Assembly (NCBI GenBank): GCA_963794165.1
Contig: CAWCCT010000003.1
Location: forward strand, 372,001-436,000
From: PALSA-350 sp963794165
GTDB taxonomy: Bacteria; Acidobacteriota; Terriglobia; Terriglobales; Acidobacteriaceae
Length of the DNA stretch: 64,000 nt
Direction: 5' to 3'
Below are positions 16,283 through 24,722 of the stretch, piece by piece (positions within the stretch are counted from its first letter, which is position 1; every line of letters starts with the position of its first letter). The notes under the pieces are model-generated. The model saw nothing but the letters and a program-made list of their open reading frames with translations. It was not told where the DNA came from and ran no database searches. Both the position numbers and the translations under genes were made by a program.

Positions 16283-18637
16283 CTAATTCACCATCCCCTT
16301 CTCCTTGAGGATGTTCCACACCTTCCAGGGTGCAATCGGCATATCAATGTGCTTCACGCCCAGGTGGGAAAGAGAGTCCACCACCGCATTGACAAAGGCT
16401 GCCGGCGAACCAACATTGGGCGACTCGCCGACGCCCTTGGCGCCGAAGGGGTGGTGCGGCGAAGGCGTGCAGGTCTTGCCTGTCTCCCAGTGAGGCGTCT
16501 CGACGGATGTCGGAATGAGGTAGTCCATAAAAGTTCCGCCCTGCACGTTTCCATTATCGTCGTAGCTAATCTCCTGCATGTAGGCGATGGCCAGACCTTC
16601 CGTAAGTCCTCCGTGAATCTGCCCTTCGACAATCATTGGATTGATAATGTTGCCGCAGTCATCCACCGCCACGAAACGGCGAACCTTGATCTCACCTGTG
16701 CCCTTGTCAATGTCAACCACGCAAATGTAGGTACCAAACGGGAAGGTCAGATTGGGCGGATCATAGTAATCGACCGCCTCGAGGCCGGGTTCCATCCCTT
16801 GCGGCATGTTGGTATACGCCGCAAAGGCGATGTCTTGTATGGTCTTGGACTTGCCGGGAGCGCCTTTTACAGAAAACTTTCCCGGCTCCCACTCCAGATC
16901 TTCTTCACTGCATTCCAGCAGATGAGCCGCAATCTTTTTTGCCTTCTCGCGGATCTTGCGTGCTGCCATGGCTGTAGCCGCCCCAGAGACGGGCGTGCTC
17001 CGGCTGGCGTAGGTCCCCAGGCCATAGGGAGCGGTGTCCGTGTCACCTTCCTCTACCGTCACATCGGCGGCTGGAATGCCTAGCTCCTCAGCGACAATCT
17101 GTGCGTAAGTCGTCTCATGTCCCTGCCCCTGGCTCTTGGTTCCCATGCGGCACATAGCTTTGCCAGTGGGATGAACGCGAATCTCGGCGCTGTCAAACAT
17201 CTTGATGCCGGCGATGTCGAAGGTGTGGGAGGGTCCGGCGCCCACCACTTCGACGAAGCTCGAGACCCCAATGCCCATCAACTCGCCCTTCTCTCGTTTC
17301 TCCGCCTGCTCTTTGCGCAAAGCGTCATACCCGACCGTGTCCAGGGCCAATTGCATCGCCGCATCGTAATTCCCGCTATCGTAGGACCAGCCCAGCGGCG
17401 ATGCGTATGGAAACTTGTGCGGAGCAATGAAGTTCTTTCTCCGCAGCTCGACGGGATCCATCTTCAACTCCTGCGCCAGCACATCTACCGCTCTCTCGAT
17501 CAGATAGGCGGCTTCTGTTACCCGGAATGAACAGCGGTAAGCGATTCCGCCAGGTGCCTTGTTGGTATAGACGCCATCCACTTCGCAGAAAGCCGTGGGA
17601 TAGTCATAAGCTCCGGTACAAATGCTGAACAAGCCCGCGGGAAACTTGGTCGGTTGTGCGGCTGCGTTGAAAGCGCCATGATCGGCGAGGGTCTTAACCC
17701 GCATCGCCTGGATCTTTCCTGCCTTCGTGGCGGCGAGTTCTGCCGTCATGTGGTAATCGCGCGCGAACCCGGTCGATTGCAAATTCTCAGAACGCGTCTC
17801 GATCCACTTAACCGGACGCTTGAGCGTGAGCGACGCGACCACCGCGCAGACATACCCTGGATAGAGGGGAACCTTGTTCCCAAAACCGCCGCCAATATCC
17901 GGTGAGATAACACGGATATTGTTTTCCGGGATACCGCCTACGATCGCAAAAAGCGTGCGGTGCGCATGGGGTGCCTGGGAAGTCAGGTAAATAGTCAGCC
18001 GTTCCGTCGACGGGCTGAAGTCGGCCACACAGCCACAGGTTTCGAGCGGCGATGGATGACAACGCGGAAAAAATGCATTCACTTTGGCTGTGATATCTGC
18101 CTCTTCAAATGCCTTGTCTGTGGCAGACCGGTCACCAATTTCCCAGTGAAAAATATGGTTGTCTTTTTGTTCCCGATCTTCACGCAGGAGTGGAGCGCCG
18201 GGATCGAGCGCCTTGTGTGGGTCAACCAGCACCGGCAGCTCTTCGTACTCGACCTCCACCAATTCAGCTGCGTCCGCGGCAGTATAGGGATCTTCCGCTA
18301 CCACGAAGGCGACTTCCTGCGCCTGGAACAGCACCTTGCCGGTGGCGAGCACCATTTGCTTGTCGAAGAAGAGGGTGGGCATCCAGGCCAGGTTTGCCTT
18401 GGCCAGGTCTTCACCCGTGATCACTGCCAAAACCCCCGGCAGCTTCAAGGCTTCTGCCGTGTTGATGCCCTTTAGACGGGCGTGGGCGTAGGGACTGCGC
18501 ACCATATGGCCGTACACCATATCAGGCAGCTGAACATCGTCTACATAGTTCCCCTTGCCCTGTATAAACCGAAGGTCTTCCTTGCGCTTAATGGGGTGGC
18601 CCATGCCACCAATTTCAGGCGATGTTCGGCAGCCCAT
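16283..18637 (-). CDS. coxL: Aerobic CO dehydrogenase large subunit, form I
   Basis: The 784-residue molybdopterin-cytosine-dinucleotide subunit that oxidises CO to CO2. The catalytic loop reads AYRCSFR, with the copper-ligating cysteine at about residue 369. This is the form I signature; form II enzymes have AYRGAGR. The C-terminal GAKGVGESPNVGSPAAF carries the active-site glutamate. The ATG at 18637 is supported by AAAGGAG seven bases upstream and the sequence MGHPIKRKEDLRFIQGKG; it overlaps coxS by 23 bp. A longer frame to 18772 is a coxS-overlapping shadow. Electrons pass through CoxS and CoxM to the respiratory chain. Such enzymes let soil bacteria live on trace CO during starvation. Confidence 0.95.
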   Translation of the reverse strand: MGCRTSPEIGGMGHPIKRKEDLRFIQGKGNYVDDVQLPDMVYGHMVRSPYAHARLKGINTAEALKLPGVLAVITGEDLAKANLAWMPTLFFDKQMVLATGKVLFQAQEVAFVVAEDPYTAADAAELVEVEYEELPVLVDPHKALDPGAPLLREDREQKDNHIFHWEIGDRSATDKAFEEADITAKVNAFFPRCHPSPLETCGCVADFSPSTERLTIYLTSQAPHAHRTLFAIVGGIPENNIRVISPDIGGGFGNKVPLYPGYVCAVVASLTLKRPVKWIETRSENLQSTGFARDYHMTAELAATKAGKIQAMRVKTLADHGAFNAAAQPTKFPAGLFSICTGAYDYPTAFCEVDGVYTNKAPGGIAYRCSFRVTEAAYLIERAVDVLAQELKMDPVELRRKNFIAPHKFPYASPLGWSYDSGNYDAAMQLALDTVGYDALRKEQAEKREKGELMGIGVSSFVEVVGAGPSHTFDIAGIKMFDSAEIRVHPTGKAMCRMGTKSQGQGHETTYAQIVAEELGIPAADVTVEEGDTDTAPYGLGTYASRSTPVSGAATAMAARKIREKAKKIAAHLLECSEEDLEWEPGKFSVKGAPGKSKTIQDIAFAAYTNMPQGMEPGLEAVDYYDPPNLTFPFGTYICVVDIDKGTGEIKVRRFVAVDDCGNIINPMIVEGQIHGGLTEGLAIAYMQEISYDDNGNVQGGTFMDYLIPTSVETPHWETGKTCTPSPHHPFGAKGVGESPNVGSPAAFVNAVVDSLSHLGVKHIDMPIAPWKVWNILKEKGMVN

Positions 18638-19121
18638 CGTTGGCTCCTTTATCCATCTTGTTGGCGGCAAACTGCACCGCCTTGACGATGTTCTGGTAAC
18701 CCGTACAACGGCACAGGTTGCCGGAGATTCCCCAGCGAATCTCTTCCTCCGTGGGGTTGGGATTCTTGGCAAGCAGTGCGTATGAGGACATCAGCATGCC
18801 GGGCGTACAGAAGCCACATTGCAGACCGTGCTCTTCTTTAAAACCTTGCTGAAGGGGATGAAGCTTTCCCTCTTGCATCAGGCCTTCCACGGTCATCAAT
18901 TCACGGCCGTCGGCCTGGACCGCGAACATGGTGCACGATTTGACTGTTTTTCCATCGAGGATAACCGTGCACGCCCCGCAATGAGTGGTGTCGCAACCTA
19001 TGTGCGTGCCAGTCAATCCGGGAATATTGCGGATAAAGTGGACCAGCAACATCCTGGGTTCGACCGTGGCTTCGCGAACCCGGCCATTTACTTTGACTTG
19101 AACTAACTGTTTTCCCGCCAT
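18615..19121 (-). CDS. coxS: CO dehydrogenase small iron-sulfur subunit
   Basis: The 168-residue subunit with two 2Fe-2S clusters. The plant-type cluster is ligated by CDTTHCGACTVILDG and upstream/downstream cysteines; the second cluster lies in QCGFCTPGMLMS and LCRCTGYQNIVKAV. It carries electrons from the Mo-Cu site of CoxL to FAD in CoxM. ATG at 19121. Its end overlaps the coxL start by 23 bp, suggesting translational coupling. Confidence 0.94.
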   Translation of the reverse strand: MAGKQLVQVKVNGRVREATVEPRMLLVHFIRNIPGLTGTHIGCDTTHCGACTVILDGKTVKSCTMFAVQADGRELMTVEGLMQEGKLHPLQQGFKEEHGLQCGFCTPGMLMSSYALLAKNPNPTEEEIRWGISGNLCRCTGYQNIVKAVQFAANKMDKGANDGLPNIA

Positions 19122-19144
19122 CTCAGGTCCTCTGCCGCAAATTT

Positions 19145-20014
19145 TTATTGACTGGCTCGTTCATATGCCCGAACAAGAGCCCGGCGCGTCAGTTCTTTCA
19201 CCAGGGCTCGCTTGTACTCTTCGGGTCCGCGCAGATCGGAACTGGGTTGAGCTGCCTCAGCAGCAAGTTGCGCGGCCTGGGTAATGTTGGTTTCATCCAA
19301 CTTCTTGCCTCGGAGAAACTCCTCTCCTTTAGCGACCTTGATCGGGATTGCACCGACATTCGTGAGCGCGATGCCTGCTTTCTGACAGGTCCCTGCCTGG
19401 TCCACCGTCAACTGGGCAGCGACCGCGGCCGTCGCAAAGTCGCCCACCTTCCTCTCCAGTTTTAGATAGGCCCCTCCACTTCTTGCGGGGGGTACGGGAA
19501 TGCGAATCTCGGTCACGATCTCGTCATGCTGCAGATCGGTGGTGAACAGCGTAATGAAGAAGCTTTCAACAGGTATGACTCTCTCCCCCCGCGCCCCGGT
19601 CGCAACAATCGTCGCTCCCAGCGCCATCATGGTGGCCGGGTGATCGTTGGCCGGATCGCCGTGCGCAAGATTGCCCGCCAATGTCGCCCTATTCCGTATT
19701 TGTGGATCGGCGATCACTCGTGATGTATCGAAAAGAATCGGGTACTTCTGGCGAATAAGAGGAGAATCTTCCAGCTCCGCTTCGCGTACCAGGCCGCCAA
19801 TCTTCAGGTACCCGCCCTCTTCCTTGATGTAGGAGAGGCCAGAAATCCGATTGATGTCGATGAGATGGCTTGGCCGGGCCAGCCGGAATTTCATCATTGG
19901 GATGAGACTCTGGCCGCCGCTCAGGATCTTGGCGTCGTCCCCATACTGCTGCAGGAATTCGATTGCTTCAGGAACGGTATTCGGTCTGAGATACTCAAAG
20001 GCCGGCGGGATCAT
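19145..20014 (-). CDS. coxM: CO dehydrogenase medium FAD subunit
   Basis: A 289-residue FAD-binding subunit, first gene of the operon. The two FAD-binding signatures are present: LSGGQSLIPMMKFRLARP (family form AGGQSL) and NRATLAGNLAHGDPANDHPA (family form TIGGN). The C-terminal CO_deh_flav_C domain covers about residues 175-285. It passes electrons from CoxS onward. The ATG at 20014 has GGAGG nine bases upstream, and a sigma-70-like promoter lies at 20085-20114. The gap to coxS is 23 bp. Confidence 0.93.
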   Translation of the reverse strand: MIPPAFEYLRPNTVPEAIEFLQQYGDDAKILSGGQSLIPMMKFRLARPSHLIDINRISGLSYIKEEGGYLKIGGLVREAELEDSPLIRQKYPILFDTSRVIADPQIRNRATLAGNLAHGDPANDHPATMMALGATIVATGARGERVIPVESFFITLFTTDLQHDEIVTEIRIPVPPARSGGAYLKLERKVGDFATAAVAAQLTVDQAGTCQKAGIALTNVGAIPIKVAKGEEFLRGKKLDETNITQAAQLAAEAAQPSSDLRGPEEYKRALVKELTRRALVRAYERASQ

Positions 20015-20084
20015 CGGCGACTACCTCCAAGATTTCTGGGCGGTGACCAAAAAACCATGGGTCGGGGCTCACAAGCCACGCAAC

Positions 20085-20114
20085 TTTATAGCCCTCGTGA
20101 GCTAAAAGGGTCAA
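20085..20114 (-). promoter_or_regulatory. Probable sigma-70-type promoter of the cox operon
   Basis: Read on the minus strand: TTGACC (-35, 20114-20109), an 18-bp spacer, then TATAAA (-10, 20090-20085). Both hexamers match consensus in five of six positions. The predicted transcript starts about 60 bases before the coxM ATG. Confidence 0.5.
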
Positions 20115-20350
20115 ACGCGGCCGTAACATCGTTGCAAGCGCTGTGGTGCTTGAACGGCTCGGCAGCTCTCAGCGTAACGAGCCAGATCATTGCCATAAAA
20201 GCGCGTCGGCCAAGGCCGCTCTCTCCATCCAGAGGAAGCTCATCCTCGTGAACGCGCCGGTGCCGATGCCGTGATTCGTCAGTGCGAGGCGGATGTCACA
20301 CCTTAAAGAGTCCGTTCCCGCGCGTTTGCGCCAACCAAAGCGCCGTCGAA
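20115..20350. other. Non-coding gap upstream of the cox operon
   Basis: This stretch separates the cox promoter from the stop of the methyltransferase gene on the same strand. I see no gene, strong hairpin or recognisable operator. Short overlapping frames have no family character. Confidence 0.4.
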
Positions 20351-21097
20351 TTACTTCTGCGCGACGGCCATGAGGAGGCGTCCGGCCGGACCCTCGTGCC
20401 TGAGGGTAAAGCCCGCGTTGCGTAAAGCATCTGTGACCCAACTGGATCCGAGGCGGAGCTTTTCGTAACTGCTCTTGCTGAGGTTCCATCCACCTTCGCC
20501 TCGCACATAGACCAGATCATTTACGGTAACAGCCTCGCTGCTCTTGTACTCAAGGAAGCAGGTCATGATGCGGGTATCGTCAGCCTGCACCGGCACAAAC
20601 CGGTCGATTCCTGCGAGCTCGCCGGTCAGGTCGCGGTAGCTAAGGACGAAGACTCCACCGGGTGCGAGCTTCTCCAAGACATCCCCGAACAACTTCTGCA
20701 CGGATTCCTTCGCAGGAAGGTGCGTCAGCGTGTCGCCCATGCACACGATAACTGAGGCGCTCTCCGCAAAGGAGACCGAGTCGAGCTTGGTGATGTCAGC
20801 CTCTCTGGTCTCGATGTCATAGGACCCCTTCCGTGCTTGCAGCTCTTGAAGCAACTCGTGACTGCTATCGACCGCGATCACGGGCGAGTATCCGAGCGCG
20901 GCAAGGGCGATAGACTGAAAGCCCGGGCCGCTGCCCAGGTCCACTGCGGTGCCGGACCGCCTCGCGGCCGGCAAATCACCAACAACCTGCTCGAGAAGAT
21001 CTTTCTGCTCGGTGACCTTCTGCTCAAAGGGGACGCCGAACATCCAGACATAATGCTCGGCCAGGAGTTGCTCATAGTGCTTGGCTACGTTCGACAT
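20351..21097 (-). CDS. Class I SAM-dependent methyltransferase
   Basis: A 248-residue soluble enzyme with a Rossmann-fold SAM site: motif I AVDLGSGPGFQSIALAALG near residue 52, the acidic end of strand 2 in VIAVDSSHELL, and motif IV SVIVCMGDTLTHL. The substrate is unknown. The ATG at 21097 lies 125 bp from the divergent padR promoter. No obvious partner is adjacent; the cox operon downstream has its own promoter. Confidence 0.82.
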   Translation of the reverse strand: MSNVAKHYEQLLAEHYVWMFGVPFEQKVTEQKDLLEQVVGDLPAARRSGTAVDLGSGPGFQSIALAALGYSPVIAVDSSHELLQELQARKGSYDIETREADITKLDSVSFAESASVIVCMGDTLTHLPAKESVQKLFGDVLEKLAPGGVFVLSYRDLTGELAGIDRFVPVQADDTRIMTCFLEYKSSEAVTVNDLVYVRGEGGWNLSKSSYEKLRLGSSWVTDALRNAGFTLRHEGPAGRLLMAVAQK

Positions 21098-21222
21098 GGT
21101 CCTCTGGACTCGGCATGCTTATCTGCCGAAGTGGTGCGTTCGTCCTACACTTTTCGACACCCAATCCGGTTTCTCAATGCGGCCTTCGCCGATCGTAGCA
21201 GACGGAATACACGGCCGTTCTC

Positions 21223-21259
21223 TTGACAAACAAGAGGAGCCGGAGTATTCCTCTTGTTT
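21223..21259 (+). promoter_or_regulatory. padR promoter overlapped by an 11-bp inverted repeat
   Basis: TTGACA (21223-21228), a 17-bp spacer and TATTCC (21246-21251) form a promoter. A perfect inverted repeat, AAACAAGAGGA at 21228-21238 and TCCTCTTGTTT at 21249-21259 with a 10-bp centre, begins at the last base of the -35 box and covers the -10 box. This is the expected placement for an autorepressing PadR dimer. The padR ribosome site GTGGAGG follows. Confidence 0.65.
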
Positions 21260-21275
21260 ATCGAGTGGAGGAACC

Positions 21276-21605
21276 ATGGCTGAAGAAAACCGGGATATGG
21301 TCCAGGGAACCATGGAAATGCTCGTCCTGAAGACGCTCGCCCTGGAGCCGATGCACGGCTACGGCATCGCTCTGCGGATCGAGCAGATCAGCGACGGCGT
21401 CTTTCGCGTCAATCCCGGGTCCCTGCTGCCCGCGCTGAGCCGCATGGAGCGCGGGGGACGGATCAAAGCCGAGTGGCGCGCTACCGAGAACAATCGCCGC
21501 GCCAAGTACTACGCGCTGACCGAGCGGGGCCGAAAAGCTCTGCAGGAGGAGCGCCGCCAATGGGGCCGCCAAATCGCCGCGATCAATCGCATTCTCGAAG
21601 CCTGA
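21276..21605 (+). CDS. PadR-family transcriptional regulator
   Basis: A 109-residue winged-helix regulator. The N-terminus MVQGTMEMLVLKTLALEPMHGYGIALRIEQ and the wing segment VNPGSLLPALSRMERGGRIKAEW are typical of short PadR proteins paired with ADOP permeases in Acidobacteriota. The C-terminal helix gives dimerisation. The ATG at 21276 follows GGAGGAACC; longer upstream frames would run through the promoter. The permease ATG is ten bases after its stop, so the two are one operon, probably controlled through the palindrome at 21228-21259. Confidence 0.92.
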   Translation: MAEENRDMVQGTMEMLVLKTLALEPMHGYGIALRIEQISDGVFRVNPGSLLPALSRMERGGRIKAEWRATENNRRAKYYALTERGRKALQEERRQWGRQIAAINRILEA

Positions 21606-21615
21606 GGGGACTGTC

Positions 21616-24270
21616 ATGGCCATGCTGGGCAATGTAATCGGCGGAATCCGCGCTCTGCTTCACCGCAACCAGCGCAATGCAGAGATCCAGGAAGAGCTGC
21701 GCAGTTTTCAGGACGCCTCGGTGGAGGAGAAGATTCGCCACGGGATGAACCGCGAAGCCGCGCTCCGCGCAGCACGCTCGGAAGCCGGTAGCGCCGAATC
21801 GGTGCGCCAGAAGGTCTGGGCAGCCGGATGGGAGTCTGCAGCCGACTCCCTCTGGCAGGACATGCGCTATGCGGTGCGCATGTTGGTGAAGTCGCCGGGC
21901 TTCACCGCAGTCGCCGTCCTCACGCTTGGGCTCGGCATCGGGGCCAACGCCGCAATTTTCTCTGTGGTCAACGCCGTCCTCCTCAAGCCATTGCCCTATG
22001 CCAGCCCCGGCCAGCTGGTCGACGTTTCGGAGGCGAACCCGCAGGCGGGGCTCTCGGGCGCGGGAGTGTCCTATCCTGCGTTCGTCGAGCTGCGAGATCA
22101 CAGTCGCGTGTTTACCTCGGTTGCCGGCCTTGCCGGTCATGCTCTCACGCTCACTGGACACGGAGAGCCGGCCGACGTGAGCACCCTGGCAGTTACCCCT
22201 GAGTTCTTTTCTCTTTTTGGAACCAAGCCTCTGCTGGGCCGCGCGCTCTCGCTAGAAGACGGTCAACGCGGCGCCTCGCCAGTGGCCGTTGTGAGCGAAC
22301 AGCTGTGGCGCAATCGATTCGGAGCCGACCCGCGAATTGTGGGCGCCTCGATAACGCTCGATCAGCGTGCCGGCACCGTGGTTGGCGTGATGCCGGGCGG
22401 CTTCCGCACACCCTTCTTCAATAAGGCGGAGCAGGTCTGGATACCCCTTGTCCAGGACCCGCTGTTCAGTGGCTGGATGACGCGGCCTCCTCAGGCACAC
22501 TGGCTCCCGGTGATTGCCCGGCTGCGGGCCGGCATCTCCCCTGATCAGGCACGAGCAGAATTGGAGACTATCAGCGCTGGGCTGGCCCGTCAGTTTCCTG
22601 AGGAGAAAGGATGGCGCATCGCCGTCGAGCCGCTGCAGCAGGTGATTGTCGGGGACGTGAAGAAGCCGCTGCTCCTGCTCTTGAGCGCTGCCGGACTCGT
22701 ACTTTTGATCGCCTGCGCTAATATTGCGAACCTGCTTCTGGCGCGCGCGACTTCGCGGTCCAGGGAGATCGCTGTTCGGATCGCGCTGGGGGCGAGCCAA
22801 CGACGCATCGCCCGCCAACTGCTGACGGAGAGCGCTATTCTGGGGCTGCTGGGCGGTATCGCGGGAGTGTTTTTGGCGTGGTGGAGCGTGTCCGCCCTGA
22901 CCTCACTTCTGCCCACGGGACTAACGCAGGTTCGCTCCAGTATGGATGCTGCCGTTCTCGGGTTTGCTTTTGTCCTGTCCCTGGCTGCCAGCGTGTTTTT
23001 CGGCCTGGCGCCTGTACTCCACACCATCCGGGCGGATTCGCAGGCCAACCTCAAAGAAGGCTCCCGTGCGGGCGATGCTAGAGGCTCGCAGCGCGCCCGC
23101 AGCATACTGGCAGCGGCGGAAGTAGCCGTGGCCATGATTTTGCTGGTCGGTGCCGGACTGCTGATGCGCAGCTTTGCCCGATTGCTGTCGGTAAGCCCGG
23201 GGTTTGAGACGGAGAATATAGTGAAAGCCGATATCTCACTGCCTCGATTTCAATATTCAAGGCCGGAGCAGTGGACCGCCTTCACCAATGAATTGATGGC
23301 GCGCCTGCAGGCAAAGCCGGGGCTGCACGATTCCGCGATCGCCGTTCCGCTGCCAATCCTGGATGAGAGCGTCAACCTGCCGTTTGCCATTGCCGGTAAT
23401 CCGCCACCCGAGCAGGGCGCAGCCGATACCGCAAACTACGTCGCAACCGGTCCGGGCTATTTTCGCGTCATGGGCATTTCCCTCATTCGAGGAAGACTGT
23501 TTTCCGAGGACGACTCCGGGTCGACGCCGCCCGTCGCTTTAATCAGCGAGACGTTGGCCAGGCGTTATTTTCCCGGTGAGAATCCGCTGGGCAGACAACT
23601 CATTTTCGGATTTCCACCCCATGGAGATGTTGCGCGGGAAATAGTAGGGGTGGTGGCCGACATCCACGATGTTTCGATCGCCAGCAATCCGGGCCCGATG
23701 ATGTATGTCCCCTTCGCGCAGGTTCCGTTCTGGGGAAGCGAGGTGGTGGTGAAGAGCACTCTAAGCGCGGCCGAGATCGCAGCCGCCATTCGGACGGAAA
23801 CTCACAATATCGACAAGAATCTGCCGGTCACGGACATTGAATCATTGCCCCATGCCATGCATGCCTCCGTGGCGGAGCCGCGATTCCGCACCTTACTTCT
23901 GGGGCTCTTCAGCGCTATCGCGCTTCTGCTTGCCGCCATCGGAATATTCGGCGTCATCTCCTTTTCCGTTTCGCTTCGCACGCGCGAAATCGGCGTTCGT
24001 ATGGCACTGGGAGCAACGCCCACGAGCATTCGGCACCTGGTGATCAGGGAATCGGCAAAGCTGGTGCTGTTTGGATTGGCGGCGGGCATTCCTGCGGCTC
24101 TGATATTGACGCATTTTTTGTCCGCGCTGCTTTTCGGCGTAACCCCGACCGATCCACTAACCTTTATCGGTGTCGCGCTCCTGCTGATGCTGGTCGCGTT
24201 GGCGGCGGCGTACCTCCCGGCGCGACGAGCGATCCGCATCGACCCCATGGTCGCGTTGCGCTGCGAGTAG
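21616..24270 (+). CDS. ADOP-family (duplicated FtsX/MacB-like) ABC permease
   Basis: An 884-residue membrane protein built of two MacB_PCD/FtsX units. A soluble helical region of ~80 residues is followed by the first unit: a membrane helix in TAVAVLTLGLGIGANAAIFSVVNAVLL, a large periplasmic domain, then helices around residues 350-480. A second unit repeats this pattern and ends in the helices of LVALAAAYLPARRAIRIDPMVALR. ADOP (acidobacterial duplicated orphan permease) proteins typically lack a neighbouring ATPase, as here. Transport or mechanotransmission has been proposed, but substrates are unknown. Confidence 0.92.
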   Translation: MAMLGNVIGGIRALLHRNQRNAEIQEELRSFQDASVEEKIRHGMNREAALRAARSEAGSAESVRQKVWAAGWESAADSLWQDMRYAVRMLVKSPGFTAVAVLTLGLGIGANAAIFSVVNAVLLKPLPYASPGQLVDVSEANPQAGLSGAGVSYPAFVELRDHSRVFTSVAGLAGHALTLTGHGEPADVSTLAVTPEFFSLFGTKPLLGRALSLEDGQRGASPVAVVSEQLWRNRFGADPRIVGASITLDQRAGTVVGVMPGGFRTPFFNKAEQVWIPLVQDPLFSGWMTRPPQAHWLPVIARLRAGISPDQARAELETISAGLARQFPEEKGWRIAVEPLQQVIVGDVKKPLLLLLSAAGLVLLIACANIANLLLARATSRSREIAVRIALGASQRRIARQLLTESAILGLLGGIAGVFLAWWSVSALTSLLPTGLTQVRSSMDAAVLGFAFVLSLAASVFFGLAPVLHTIRADSQANLKEGSRAGDARGSQRARSILAAAEVAVAMILLVGAGLLMRSFARLLSVSPGFETENIVKADISLPRFQYSRPEQWTAFTNELMARLQAKPGLHDSAIAVPLPILDESVNLPFAIAGNPPPEQGAADTANYVATGPGYFRVMGISLIRGRLFSEDDSGSTPPVALISETLARRYFPGENPLGRQLIFGFPPHGDVAREIVGVVADIHDVSIASNPGPMMYVPFAQVPFWGSEVVVKSTLSAAEIAAAIRTETHNIDKNLPVTDIESLPHAMHASVAEPRFRTLLLGLFSAIALLLAAIGIFGVISFSVSLRTREIGVRMALGATPTSIRHLVIRESAKLVLFGLAAGIPAALILTHFLSALLFGVTPTDPLTFIGVALLLMLVALAAAYLPARRAIRIDPMVALRCE

Positions 24271-24278
24271 GAAGGGTC

Positions 24279-24558
24279 TGTGTGAGAACCGGGGAAAAGA
24301 AACAGCCTACCCTCCACTCCGTCCTCCGGCTTTGTATCAGGGCCCGACTTTAGTCGGGCCGTTGAGGCCCACAAAGATTTGGGCTTTAGCCCCTGCCTGA
24401 ATTGTCTCGCGAAGCATTTTCTGTTGGACGCGCCATGGCGGGGGGCTGAAGCCCGATCTCTTCCGATTCTTTTGCGGCCCGACTAAAGTCGGGCCCTGAT
24501 ACAAAGCCGGAGGACGGAGTGGAAGGTAGGTCGTTTTCTTTTCCCCGGTTCTCACACA
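24279..24558. repeat. Long inverted-repeat element 3 with nested hairpins
   Basis: Left (about 24279-24361) and right (about 24475-24558) arms are near-identical reverse complements. The outer ends read TGTGTGAGAACCGGGG; the 13-mer TGTGAGAACCGGG is shared with element 2. Each arm carries its own palindrome, GGCCCGACT/AGTCGGGCC, and the centre holds further small stems around GGGCTTTAGCCC. It follows the ADOP stop and may end transcription. The remaining bases up to 24722 show no gene. Confidence 0.88.
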
Positions 24559-24722
24559 AACTCGGAAGGGGCTGGGATATTGAGGAAGGACGACTCTACC
24601 GCGCCGCTACCCTGACCTGAATTCACCATACCCAGTCCCGGCACAATCTCGTCTAATAAAACTACGCAACGGAATCGACCAATCAGCTGATTTGGACAGC
24701 TCTGTCACGCGGATCCTTGCGA

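Noticed and set aside
16283..18637. Xanthine dehydrogenase or form II CODH identity for the large subunit
   Set aside because: The loop is AYRCSFR and the operon carries coxG, coxD and coxE; form II would show AYRGAGR and xanthine dehydrogenases lack this cysteine loop.
18638..18772. Upstream extension of coxL by 45 codons
   Set aside because: It lies wholly within coxS in another frame, has no CoxL character, and the ATG at 18637 has a near-ideal ribosome site.
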